Positions 4,780 to 10,681 of a stretch of DNA of 10,681 nt are shown one piece after another. Both the position numbers and the translations under genes were made by a program. The stretch spans positions 1 to 10,681 of the forward strand of contig JAEZHO010000141.1 in assembly GCA_023416545.1 (NCBI GenBank), read 5' to 3'. The notes beneath the pieces are model-generated. The model was not told the DNA's origin. It worked only from the letters and a program-made list of their open reading frames with translations, and did not search any database. This DNA is from Pseudomonadota bacterium. Lineage in GTDB: Bacteria > Pseudomonadota > Alphaproteobacteria > Rhizobiales > Rhizobiaceae. Numbering within the stretch: the first letter of the stretch is position 1; the number at the start of each line of letters is the position of its first letter.

Positions 4780-6345
4780 TCACTTCTTCTTCGGCAGGCC
4801 CGGAAGCCCCGGGAACCCGCCGCCAAGGCCGGGCAGTCCGCCCATGCCCGGCAGTCCTGCGCCCGGCATCGAGCCCGGCTTGAAGCCGGCGGCTTCGGCC
4901 TGCTTCTGCAGCGCCTCGAGCTGCTTGGGGTCGAGCTTCGAGAGGTCCGGCATGCCACCCAGACCGCCCATTCCACCCATGCCGCCAAGGCCCATCTTTC
5001 CGGCAAGCCCGCCCATCATCTGCTTCATCATGCCGCCGCCCTTGCCCTTGCCGCCCATGGCCTTCATCATGTCGGCCATCTGGCGATGCATCTTCAGCAG
5101 CTTGTTGATCTCGGCCGCATCCGTGCCGGAACCGGCGGCGATGCGCTTCTTGCGGGAATGCTTCAGGATGTCGGGATTGCTGCGCTCGGCCCTGGTCATC
5201 GAGGAGATGATGGCAATCTGGCGGTCGAAGACCTTGTCGCTCATCCCGGAGGCGGCCAGCTTGTCCTTCATGCCGGCCATTCCCGGCATCATGCCCATGA
5301 TGCCGCCCATGCCGCCGAGCGACTTCATCTGGCGCAGCTGCTCGGCGAGGTCGTTCAGGTCGAACTTGCCCTTGGCCATCTTCTCGGCCATGGCGCGCGC
5401 CTTCTCGGCGTCGATGTTCTCGGCGGCCTTCTCCACGAGCGAGACGATGTCGCCCATGCCGAGGATGCGGTCGGCGATGCGGCGGGGATGGAATTCCTCC
5501 ATCTCCGTCATCTTCTCGCCCGTGCCGATCAGCTTGATCGGCTTGCCGGTGACGGCGCGCATCGAAAGGGCCGCGCCGCCGCGGCCGTCGCCGTCCATGC
5601 GGGTGAGCACGAGGCCGGTGATGCCGACGCGTTCGTCGAAATTGCGCGCCAGGTTGACGGCGTCCTGGCCGGTCAGGCTGTCGGCAACGAGCAGGATTTC
5701 GTGCGGGTTCGCCTTCCGCTTGATCTCCGCCATCTCGACCATCAGCGGCTCGTCGATATGCGTGCGGCCGGCGGTGTCGAGAATGACGACATCATGGCCG
5801 CCGAGCTTGGCGGCCTGCACGGCGCGCGCGGCGATGTCGGTGGGCGACTGGCCGGCGATGACCGGCAGCGTGTCGATCCCGGTCTGGGCGCCGAGCTGCC
5901 GCAGCTGTTCCTGGGCGGCGGGACGTCGCGTGTCCAGCGACGCCATCAGCACCTTCTTCTTGTCGCGGTCCGTCAGCCGCTTGGCGATCTTGCCGGTGGT
6001 CGTCGTCTTGCCCGAGCCCTGGAGGCCGACCATCATGATGACGACGGGAGCGGGCGCGTGCAGGTCGATGCCGACCCCTTCGGAGCCCAGCATCTCGACC
6101 AATTCGTCATGGACGATCTTGACGACCATCTGGCCGGGCTTGATCGACTTCACGACGGCGGCGCCGACCGCCTTCTCGCGGACCTTGTCGGTGAACGAGC
6201 GGACGACCTCGAGCGAAACGTCCGCCTCGAGCAGGGCACGGCGAACCTCGCGCAGCGCGGCGGAGACATCCGCCTCGCTCAGTGCGCCACGGCCGGTCAG
6301 TCCATTCAGAATGGAGCCAAGTCGGTCCTGGAGGTTTTCAAACAT
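4780..6345 (-). CDS. ffh: Signal recognition particle protein Ffh
   Basis: Ffh is the GTPase that, with 4.5S RNA, binds signal sequences on ribosomes and hands them to FtsY at the membrane. The 521-residue product has the N domain (1 to about 95), then the G domain with P-loop GLQGSGKTTT (107-116), DTRRPAAQEQL (138-148), DTAGR (190-194) and TRMDGDGRGGAAL (248-260). TRMD replaces the commoner TKxD of G4. The M domain (about 325-431) carries the RNA-binding signature SRKKRIAAGSGT (397-408) and Met-rich helices. A Gly/Met/Pro-rich tail of about 90 residues follows, containing LDPKQLEALQKQAEAAGF; E. coli Ffh totals 453. The start at 6345 (MFENLQDRLG) is set by homology and by AAGGAAG eight bases upstream, not by the open frame reaching 6432. 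It heads the minus-strand cluster. Confidence 0.98.
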   Translation of the reverse strand: MFENLQDRLGSILNGLTGRGALSEADVSAALREVRRALLEADVSLEVVRSFTDKVREKAVGAAVVKSIKPGQMVVKIVHDELVEMLGSEGVGIDLHAPAPVVIMMVGLQGSGKTTTTGKIAKRLTDRDKKKVLMASLDTRRPAAQEQLRQLGAQTGIDTLPVIAGQSPTDIAARAVQAAKLGGHDVVILDTAGRTHIDEPLMVEMAEIKRKANPHEILLVADSLTGQDAVNLARNFDERVGITGLVLTRMDGDGRGGAALSMRAVTGKPIKLIGTGEKMTEMEEFHPRRIADRILGMGDIVSLVEKAAENIDAEKARAMAEKMAKGKFDLNDLAEQLRQMKSLGGMGGIMGMMPGMAGMKDKLAASGMSDKVFDRQIAIISSMTRAERSNPDILKHSRKKRIAAGSGTDAAEINKLLKMHRQMADMMKAMGGKGKGGGMMKQMMGGLAGKMGLGGMGGMGGLGGMPDLSKLDPKQLEALQKQAEAAGFKPGSMPGAGLPGMGGLPGLGGGFPGLPGLPKKK

Positions 6346-6361
6346 CCGTGTCTTCCTTCTT

Positions 6362-6382
6362 CGTTTCCGGGTGCCGGAAACG
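6362..6382 (-). promoter_or_regulatory. Perfect hairpin directly upstream of the ffh ribosome-binding site
   Basis: CGTTTCCGG and CCGGAAACG form a perfect 9-bp stem with a 3-nt loop. On the minus strand the stem ends only a few bases before AAGAAGGAAG, the ffh Shine-Dalgarno region. No T-run follows, so it is not a terminator. Its position fits control of translation or message stability. An RNA motif upstream of ffh genes has been reported in bacteria; I cannot say whether this matches it. Confidence 0.45.
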
Positions 6383-6430
6383 TCGGGTCTTTCCGCGTCG
6401 AAAACAAGACGCCCGCAAACGGGCAAAGCC

Positions 6431-6465
6431 AAAAAGCACCCGAGGGCGCATCGCGCTGTCGGGTG
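6431..6465 (-). terminator. Intrinsic terminator inside the ffh upstream region
   Basis: Arms CACCCGA (minus 6465-6459) and TCGGGTG (6443-6437) pair perfectly, with an inner GCGC/GCGC stem around a 3-nt loop, and CTTTTT follows. It lies about 85 bases before the ffh ATG and about 65 after the predicted -10 box. Since the next gene upstream is on the plus strand, it must end a short RNA or act as an attenuator for ffh. Confidence 0.7.
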
Positions 6466-6530
6466 TTGACCTCCGGGCTCATCGTTCGGCCCCGGTCGGC
6501 GGCTCCAAGTCTCGTAACTTGTCAGCAGAT
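6431..6530 (-). ncRNA. Candidate ~100-nt small RNA or attenuated ffh leader
   Basis: A transcript from the promoter at 6538-6566 to the terminator at 6431 would be about 100 nt. It can fold into three successive hairpins: CAAGT/ACTTG around 6 nt (6521-6506), a GACC/GGTC-closed stem with an inner GGGC/GCCC near 6497-6467, and the terminator. No start codon with a ribosome-binding site is evident. It lacks the conserved GGAAGGAAGCAGCC core of SRP 4.5S RNA, so it is not ffs despite the size and the neighbour. It is either a free small RNA or a leader that limits ffh transcription. I do not recognise the family. Confidence 0.45.
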
Positions 6531-6537
6531 GGCCGCG

Positions 6538-6566
6538 ATTAACAGGAAACGGCCGGGAAAGTCAAG
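6538..6566 (-). promoter_or_regulatory. Promoter driving the ffh leader
   Basis: On the minus strand a perfect rhizobial -35 box CTTGAC (6566-6561) is followed after exactly 17 bases by GTTAAT (6543-6538). The predicted start is the A at about 6530. Directly upstream of the -35 the pentamer GCTCG occurs twice with 10-bp periodicity on the plus strand (6566-6570, 6576-6580), of unknown meaning. Confidence 0.6.
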
Positions 6567-6608
6567 CTCGGGCGGGCTCGTCACTTTTCCGGGAGGGCTC
6601 CCCTCAAA

Positions 6609-6638
6609 CTTGCGGCCGTCGGAGGCCCACCATATAGA
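6609..6638 (+). promoter_or_regulatory. Possible promoter of the hydrolase gene
   Basis: CTTGCG (6609-6614) and TATAGA (6633-6638) are separated by 18 bases. The start would fall at 6643-6646, on or next to the ATG, implying a leaderless or nearly leaderless message. The -35 match is weak. The promoter is divergent from the ffh leader promoter, with about 42 bases between the two -35 boxes and an inverted repeat (GGGAG/CTCCC, 6591-6602) in the gap. Confidence 0.3.
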
Positions 6639-6645
6639 TGGGAAC

Positions 6646-7728
6646 ATGAACCGTCGCAATTTCCTCAAATGGTCCGGTCTCGCGGCCCTTGCCGCGCTTG
6701 CCGGGGGCGTCACGGCAGGGACCGCCATGGCAGGCAACAGATACTATTCCGGACCCGCCAGCGACCATTTCGACGGGAAGCTCTTCTTCAATCCGGGCGG
6801 GGAAGAGCCGGGTGGTCTCCTAAACCTGATCCGCTGGAAGATCGCCAACGGCAGCAAAGCCTGGCCGGAAAGCTTTCCCAGTCCCTTCCCGCAGACGGTC
6901 CCGGAAGAGCGCGTGTCCGGTGATCGGCTCGTGGTCACCATGGTCGGCCACGCCTCCTTCCTCATCCAGGTCGCCGGGCTCAACATCCTGACCGATCCCG
7001 TTTGGGACGAGCGTGCAAGTCCCCTCAGCTTCGCCGGCCCCCGGCGCGTCAACCGGCCGGGCATCAACATGGGCGACCTGCCGCCCATCGACCTCGTCAT
7101 CGTGACCCACAATCATTACGACCACATGGATCTGGAAACCCTTTGGGTCCTCCAGGGTCGTGACAGGCCGCGCCTCGTCACGCCGCTCGGCAATGACGAG
7201 ATCATCCGCGGCCGCGTTGCCGATGCCCGCTTCGACGTGATGGACTGGGGCGACCGGCTGGAAATCGGCCAGGGCGTCGCCCTGCATTGCGAGCCCTGCC
7301 ACCACTGGTCGGCCCGGGGGCTCGGCGACCGGCGCATGGCGCTCTGGGCCGCTTTCGTCATCGAGACGCCGGCCGGCAAGGTCTACCATGTCGGCGATAC
7401 CGGCTTCCACGGTGGCATCAACTATCGCGCCGCAAGCGAGAAGCACGGCGGCTTCCGTCTCGCCAACCTGCCCTTCGGCGCCTACGAGCCGCAATGGTTC
7501 ATGAAGGCGCAGCACCAGAACCCGGACGAGGCCGTGGAGGGCATGCTCCTGTGCAATGCCGCGCACGTCGCGGGGCATCACTGGGGGACGTTCCAGCTCA
7601 CCGACGAAGGCATAGAGGAGCCGGTCGAGGCGCTGCATGCGGCGCTCGACAAGCGCAGCCTGCCGCGGGACCGGTTCCGTCCGATGCGGCCAGGCGAAGT
7701 CTTCGAGGTTCCGGCAGCTGCTGTCTAA
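6646..7728 (+). CDS. Tat-exported metallo-beta-lactamase-fold hydrolase, NAPE-PLD-like
   Basis: The 360-residue product is a zinc hydrolase of the metallo-beta-lactamase fold, closest by pattern to N-acylphosphatidylethanolamine phospholipase D (NAPE-PLD/RomA group). Residues 1-29 look like a twin-arginine signal (NRRNFLK, hydrophobic core, AMA before Gly30), so the folded enzyme is probably periplasmic or lipid-facing. Metal ligands by family pattern are His155, His157, Asp159 and His160 in THNHYDHMD, His220 in CHHWS, Asp251 in VGDTGF and His312 in GHHWGTF. Other family blocks are GHASFLIQ (101-108), LTDPVWDERASPLSFAGPRR (115-134), LPPIDLVIVTHNHYDH and FGAYEPQWFMKAQH (277-290). The substrate in bacteria is not known; phospholipid cleavage is only suggested. 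The ATG at 6646 is chosen because it gives the intact Tat motif. It is a single-gene unit between ffh and dapF; no clear terminator follows. Confidence 0.9.
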   Translation: MNRRNFLKWSGLAALAALAGGVTAGTAMAGNRYYSGPASDHFDGKLFFNPGGEEPGGLLNLIRWKIANGSKAWPESFPSPFPQTVPEERVSGDRLVVTMVGHASFLIQVAGLNILTDPVWDERASPLSFAGPRRVNRPGINMGDLPPIDLVIVTHNHYDHMDLETLWVLQGRDRPRLVTPLGNDEIIRGRVADARFDVMDWGDRLEIGQGVALHCEPCHHWSARGLGDRRMALWAAFVIETPAGKVYHVGDTGFHGGINYRAASEKHGGFRLANLPFGAYEPQWFMKAQHQNPDEAVEGMLLCNAAHVAGHHWGTFQLTDEGIEEPVEALHAALDKRSLPRDRFRPMRPGEVFEVPAAAV

Positions 7729-8006
7729 CCCTTCAGGGGGATGAATCCGGGGGTGGATCTCAACAAAATGAATGACTTGGCATCTTCAGGATTCACGTCA
7801 GCCGAAGGTGGTGGATACTTGGCCTGCTTCCGTTGCCGGAGTGTTTCGCGAGACGTTCGCGGGCAGGCGGGAGCCGGCGCCCTGTTCCAATGCCGTAACG
7901 TGCGGTGAGGGCAGGGAGGTGAAAGGCATGGCGGAGCATTCCAGGATGTTGCCGCCTATCAAGCCTCCCCCGGGTCGCCAAGCCCGGTTCGGTTCAGCCG
8001 TTCAAG

Positions 8007-8024
8007 CGCAGGAGCGATCCTGCG
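8007..8024 (+). other. GNRA-capped hairpin in the dapF upstream region
   Basis: CGCAGGA and TCCTGCG form a perfect 7-bp stem with the tetraloop GCGA; a G-T wobble would add an eighth pair. GNRA loops are typical of folded RNA and suggest this strand is transcribed. It is one of several stems in the region. Confidence 0.4.
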
Positions 8025-8082
8025 TGCAGTGAGGCGAGACGATCACCTGTAGGGACCGGAAGTCCCGAAAGAACGCCGAAGG

Positions 8083-8137
8083 CCACGCACATGCGGAGCC
8101 ACACATAAATACTTTGAGAGGTTTCGCATGTGCGTGG
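8083..8137. repeat. Perfect 13-bp inverted repeat upstream of dapF
   Basis: CCACGCACATGCG (8083-8095) and CGCATGTGCGTGG (8125-8137) are exact reverse complements around a 29-base, AT-richer loop. Each arm contains CGCA-NN-TGCG, itself a small palindrome, so the arms could also be paired protein-binding sites 39 bp apart centre to centre. A competing pair, GAGAG (8116-8120) with CTCTC (8139-8143), overlaps the right arm, so two folds may exclude each other. Confidence 0.65.
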
Positions 8138-8204
8138 GCTCTCCTTGACAATAACTCCAACCGCGCCGGCACCCGGTAGCGGTGGCGAAGCATGTCCGCG
8201 CTCT

Positions 8205-8214
8205 GGTAATTACC
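8205..8214. promoter_or_regulatory. Perfect palindrome GGTAATTACC before dapF
   Basis: A 10-bp perfect palindrome lies 55 bases before the dapF ATG, in otherwise GC-rich DNA. It resembles a dimeric repressor site of the GntR type in general form. No matching regulator is in the window, so the assignment is weak. Confidence 0.25.
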
Positions 8215-8269
8215 CGCCTTTTCCGCCATATACGGCCGGAAGCGGCACGGCCCAACGGGATCGAAGGCA

Positions 8270-9172
8270 ATGGCACAACTGGTCGAATTCGCGAAGATGA
8301 ACGGGCTTGGCAACAAGATCCTCGTCGTCGACATGCGCAGCCGGCCGGACAAGGTGAGGCCGGAGGCGGCGATCGCCCTCAATGCCGATCCGCGGACCCG
8401 GTTCGACCAGATCATGGCGATCCACGATCCGAAGGCGCAGGGTACGGACGCCTGGATCGACATCCTCAATTCGGACGGCTCGAAAGCGCAGGCCTGCGGA
8501 AACGGCACGCGCTGCGTGGTCCAGGCGCTCGCCGCCGAGACGGGCCGCAGGGCCTTCACCTTCCAGACGGTCGCCGGCATCCTGAATGCCGAGGAGCACG
8601 AGGACGGCACCATCTCCGTCGACATGGGCAGGCCCGTCTTCGACTGGGACCGTATCCCGCTTGCCGAGGAATTCGCCGACACCAGCCGCATCGAGCTGCA
8701 GATCGGCCCGATCGATGCGCCCGTCCTGCATTCGCCCTCCGCCATGTCGATGGGCAATCCGCATGCCGTCTTCTGGGTCGATCGCGACCCGATGACATTC
8801 GATCTGGAGCGCTTCGGGCCGCTTCTCGAAAATCATCCCATGTTTCCCGAGAAGGCGAACATCACGCTGGCCCAGGTGACGTCGGGCAATTCGCTTCGCA
8901 CCCGCACCTGGGAGCGCGGCGCCGGGCTGACGCTCGCCTGCGGTTCGGCCGCCTGCGCAGCCGCGGTCTGCGCCGCCCGCACGGGCCGCACGGGGCGCAT
9001 CGTCACCATCGACGTCGCATCGGCGCCGAGCCGCCAGCCGCTGGTCATCGACTGGCGCGCCGACGACCATGTGGTGATGACGGGTCCCGCCGAATGGGAA
9101 TGGTCCGGAAAGCTCGACCCGGCGACGGGCGCCTTCATCCGAGACGAGGAGCCGGAGGCAGGGGTGCAGTGA
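8270..9172 (+). CDS. dapF: Diaminopimelate epimerase
   Basis: DapF is a cofactor-free cytoplasmic racemase that turns LL-diaminopimelate into the meso form, used for lysine and for peptidoglycan cross-linking. The 300-residue product has the two-domain fold with the two catalytic cysteines: Cys76 in ACGNGTRC and Cys224 in ACGSAACA. Other family blocks are FAKMNGLGNKILVVD (7-21), SMGNPHAVFWV (160-170) and ERGAGLTLACG (215-225), the last carrying the substrate-binding Glu215. The ATG at 8270 follows GAAGG closely; the N-terminal MAQLVEFAKMNGLGN fits the family start. Its TGA overlaps the mtaB GTG start by four bases, so it leads a dapF-mtaB-ftsY operon. The 541-base region upstream is unusually long for this compact window. 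Confidence 0.97.
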   Translation: MAQLVEFAKMNGLGNKILVVDMRSRPDKVRPEAAIALNADPRTRFDQIMAIHDPKAQGTDAWIDILNSDGSKAQACGNGTRCVVQALAAETGRRAFTFQTVAGILNAEEHEDGTISVDMGRPVFDWDRIPLAEEFADTSRIELQIGPIDAPVLHSPSAMSMGNPHAVFWVDRDPMTFDLERFGPLLENHPMFPEKANITLAQVTSGNSLRTRTWERGAGLTLACGSAACAAAVCAARTGRTGRIVTIDVASAPSRQPLVIDWRADDHVVMTGPAEWEWSGKLDPATGAFIRDEEPEAGVQ

Positions 9173-10443
9173 GCGGCGTGGACGTCATCACATTCGGTTG
9201 CCGGCTGAACACCTACGAGTCCGAAGTGATGCGGGCCGCGGCCGAAAAGGCCGGCCTGAACAATGCCGTGCTCGTCAATACCTGTGCCGTCACCGCGGAG
9301 GCGGTGCGCCAGGCGCGCCAGGCCATCCGCCGGGCCCGTCGCGACAACCCGCATGCCCGCATCATCGTCACCGGATGCGCGGCCCAGACCGAGAAACAGG
9401 TCTTCGCCGAAATGCCGGAAGTCGATGCCGTGCTCGGCAACGAGGAGAAGCTGACGGCCGCCTCCTACCGCGCGCTGCCCGATTTCGGGGTCTCGGCGGA
9501 AGAGAAGCTGCGGGTCAACGACATCATGAGCGTCAGGGCGACCGCGCCGCAGATGGTAAGGCACATCGACGGTCACGTGCGCGCCTTCATCCAGGTCCAG
9601 AACGGCTGCGACCACCGTTGCACCTTCTGCATCATCCCCTATGGCCGCGGCAATTCCCGCTCGGTGCCGATGGGCGCCGTGGTCGACCAGGCCCGCAAGC
9701 TCGTCGAGGGCGGCTACCGCGAAATCGTGCTGACCGGCGTCGACGCCACGAGCTACGGCGCCGATCTTCCCGGCCAACCGACGCTTGGCCTGCTTGCCAG
9801 AACCCTTCTCAAGCAGGTGCCTGAAATCCTGCGCCTTCGCCTGTCGTCGATCGACAGCATCGAGGCGGACGACCACCTCTGGGACCTGATCGCCGACGAG
9901 CCTCGCTTCATGCCGCATCTGCATCTTTCGCTGCAGCACGGCGACGACCTGATCCTGAAGCGCATGAAGCGCCGGCACTCCCGCGCCGACGCGCTCGCCT
10001 TCGTCGAACAGGCAAGACGCCTTCGTCCCGACATCGCCTTCGGGGCCGACATGATTGCCGGCTTTCCGACCGAAACGGAAGAGATGGCCGAGAATGCGGC
10101 GACGCTTGCGGAGGAGGCGGGCCTCGCCTTCCTGCACGTCTTCCCCTACAGCCCGCGGCCGGGCACGCCGGCGGCGCGCATGCCGCAGCTCGACCGCCGT
10201 CTCGTCAAGGAGCGTGCCGCGAAGCTTCGGGCGCGGGGCGAGGCTCTGCACCGGGCCCATCTCGATCGCATGATCGGAAGCGAGCAGACGATCATCGTCG
10301 AGATGAACGGCATGGCGCATACGGAGAATTTTTCGCTTGTTGCCGCGCCCGGGCTTGTTCCCCGCGAGGTCAGGCGCGTTATCATTACCGGGCACAACGG
10401 CAAACATCTGGATATGGAGGTTGCGTCGGCGCTGGCCGCGTAA
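9169..10443 (+). CDS. mtaB: tRNA t6A37 methylthiotransferase MtaB
   Basis: MtaB is a radical-SAM enzyme that adds a methylthio group to t6A37 to make ms2t6A37 in ANN-decoding tRNAs. The 424-residue product has the three domains of the family. The N-terminal UPF0004 domain carries cluster cysteines Cys11 (FGCRLN), Cys39 (VNTCAVT) and Cys70 (VTGCAAQ). The radical-SAM domain has Cys147, Cys151 and Cys154 in CDHRCTFC, followed by IIPYGRGNSRSVP, the form typical of MtaB, where MiaB has a different sequence. A TRAM-type tRNA-binding domain covers about 367-419. The start is GTG at 9169, overlapping the dapF stop as GTGA, with GGAGG ten bases upstream; the frame is open far upstream but that part is the dapF shadow. 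A second GTG three codons on is less likely. ftsY follows after 14 bases. Confidence 0.95.
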   Translation: MSGVDVITFGCRLNTYESEVMRAAAEKAGLNNAVLVNTCAVTAEAVRQARQAIRRARRDNPHARIIVTGCAAQTEKQVFAEMPEVDAVLGNEEKLTAASYRALPDFGVSAEEKLRVNDIMSVRATAPQMVRHIDGHVRAFIQVQNGCDHRCTFCIIPYGRGNSRSVPMGAVVDQARKLVEGGYREIVLTGVDATSYGADLPGQPTLGLLARTLLKQVPEILRLRLSSIDSIEADDHLWDLIADEPRFMPHLHLSLQHGDDLILKRMKRRHSRADALAFVEQARRLRPDIAFGADMIAGFPTETEEMAENAATLAEEAGLAFLHVFPYSPRPGTPAARMPQLDRRLVKERAAKLRARGEALHRAHLDRMIGSEQTIIVEMNGMAHTENFSLVAAPGLVPREVRRVIITGHNGKHLDMEVASALAA

Positions 10444-10457
10444 CCGGATCGGAATTC

Positions 10458-10681
10458 ATGGCAATAGGCTTCATCAAAAAGGTCTTCACCTTCGGCAAGG
10501 AGAAGCCGGCCGGGGAACAGGAACCGGAAACGCAGCTGACGCCGGCGGAAGCCGCGGCGATCGACGCGGAATCGGAACCGCATCCGCGCAGCGAAGACCT
10601 GCCGGTTTCGCCGGTCGATCCGGTCGCGCCGCTCGAGATCGAGACGGCCGGCGGCCCGGCGGACGATGCGCGGGATATCGA
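10458..10681 (+). CDS. ftsY: Signal recognition particle receptor FtsY, 5' part only
   Basis: FtsY is the membrane-associated GTPase that docks the Ffh-nascent chain complex at the translocon. Only 74 codons are in the window. The product begins MAIGFIKKVFTFGKEKPAGE, the amphipathic, basic start I associate with rhizobial FtsY, and continues into an acidic, Pro/Glu/Ala-rich linker that corresponds to the variable A domain. The NG GTPase domain lies beyond the right edge, so the call rests on the N-terminus, the acidic linker and its position 14 bases after mtaB. The ATG at 10458 follows GGATCGGA, a weak ribosome-binding site. Another acidic membrane-associated protein cannot be excluded from this fragment alone. 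Confidence 0.85.
   Translation, partial: MAIGFIKKVFTFGKEKPAGEQEPETQLTPAEAAAIDAESEPHPRSEDLPVSPVDPVAPLEIETAGGPADDARDI

Larger units (their letters stand above)
7729..8269. other. 541-base gene-free region with dense inverted repeats
   Basis: I see no credible protein gene here; frames on either strand (for example 7772-8032 plus) lack protein character. On the plus strand many stems lie in succession: GGGAGG/CCTCCC (7914-7919, 7964-7969) enclosing GGCGG/CCGCC (7930-7934, 7952-7956) and CATTCC/GGATG; CCGGG/CCCGG (7970-7987); CGCAGGA/TCCTGCG with a GCGA tetraloop (8007-8024); GTGA/TCAC; GGGAC/GTCCC (8052-8066); and a 13-bp pair (8083-8137). It may encode a structured RNA or the dapF leader, or be a mosaic of palindromic repeats. 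I found no T-run terminator and no full promoter, and it does not show the conserved cores of RNase P, tmRNA, 6S, SRP RNA or the common riboswitches that I know. Confidence 0.4.

Noticed and set aside
3284..6469. Very long plus-strand open frame (1061 codons) antisense to trmD, rimM, rpsP, chorismate mutase and ffh
   Set aside because: It is antisense to several certain genes, its product is low-complexity (Ser/Pro/Met/Arg runs mirroring ffh codons), and it has no recognisable domain. Long shadow frames are usual in GC-rich DNA.
6431..6530. SRP 4.5S RNA gene (ffs), suggested by size and nearness to ffh
   Set aside because: The conserved core of 4.5S RNA (GGAAGGAAGCAGCC type) is absent on both strands.
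7731..7823. Partial direct repeats (CTTCAGG, GTGGAT and ACTTGGC each occur twice)
   Set aside because: The spacings differ between the two sets, so they do not form a tandem duplication and may be chance.
7772..8032. 86-codon plus-strand frame in the gap before dapF
   Set aside because: No ribosome-binding site of note, mixed composition without hydrophobic core or motif, and it crosses several strong RNA-like stems.
8144..8175. Promoter for dapF starting from a perfect CTTGAC at 8144
   Set aside because: No AT-containing -10 box lies 16-18 bases downstream; the sequence there is GC-only.
7729..8269. RNase P RNA, tmRNA, 6S RNA, group I or II intron, or a common riboswitch
   Set aside because: None of the conserved core sequences I know for these was found by eye on either strand. 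A covariance search would be decisive.
8833..10407. Minus-strand frame of 524 codons opposite dapF and mtaB
   Set aside because: It is a shadow of two well-supported genes, with no protein family character.

Overview
The window reads as chromosomal, housekeeping DNA from an alphaproteobacterium of the Rhizobiales, most likely Rhizobiaceae. The reasons are the high GC content, the strong preference for G or C in third codon positions, the gene order ffh / chorismate mutase / rpsP / rimM / trmD, the pairing dapF-mtaB-ftsY, the long Ala/Glu/Lys tails on S16 and L19, and promoters of the rhizobial CTTGAC-N17-CTATAT kind. I see no transposase, integrase, phage gene, CRISPR array or tRNA gene. The genus cannot be fixed by reading alone.

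Layout. Bases 1-413 carry the 5' part of leuC (minus strand), preceded by a leader with a possible 38-codon mini-gene. rplS follows at 727-1260 (minus) with its own terminator. A TSUP-family permease gene (1558-2304, plus) points the opposite way and overlaps tail to tail with a DUF4260 membrane-protein gene (2286-2648, minus). DUF4260 is the last cistron of a minus-strand cluster that reads, in transcription order: ffh (6345-4780), chorismate mutase (4771-4457), rpsP (4405-4031), a strong intrinsic terminator, rimM (3919-3341), trmD (3344-2652), DUF4260. Upstream of ffh, a 300-base divergent region holds a good minus-strand promoter, an early terminator about 100 nt downstream, and a hairpin beside the ffh ribosome-binding site. 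On the plus strand come a Tat-exported NAPE-PLD-like metallo-beta-lactamase-fold hydrolase (6646-7728), a 541-base gene-free stretch rich in inverted repeats, then dapF (8270-9172), mtaB (9169-10443) and the 5' end of ftsY (10458 to the window edge).

How the genes work together. Most serve translation and protein targeting: ribosomal proteins S16 and L19, the 30S maturation factor RimM, two enzymes that modify tRNA position 37 (TrmD makes m1G37, MtaB makes ms2t6A37), and both protein halves of signal-recognition-particle targeting (Ffh and its receptor FtsY). leuC (leucine), chorismate mutase (Phe/Tyr) and dapF (lysine and peptidoglycan) are amino-acid biosynthesis genes. Relative to the enterobacterial rpsP-rimM-trmD-rplS operon, rplS is here detached by DUF4260 and the opposed permease gene.

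I did not find a clearly new multi-gene system. The best leads are non-coding: the attenuator-like or small-RNA unit ahead of ffh (about 6431-6566), the structured 7729-8269 region with a perfect 13-bp inverted repeat, and the leuC leader. Among proteins, the Tat-exported NAPE-PLD homologue and the two active-site substitutions (TrmD Glu169, chorismate mutase His90) deserve a look.
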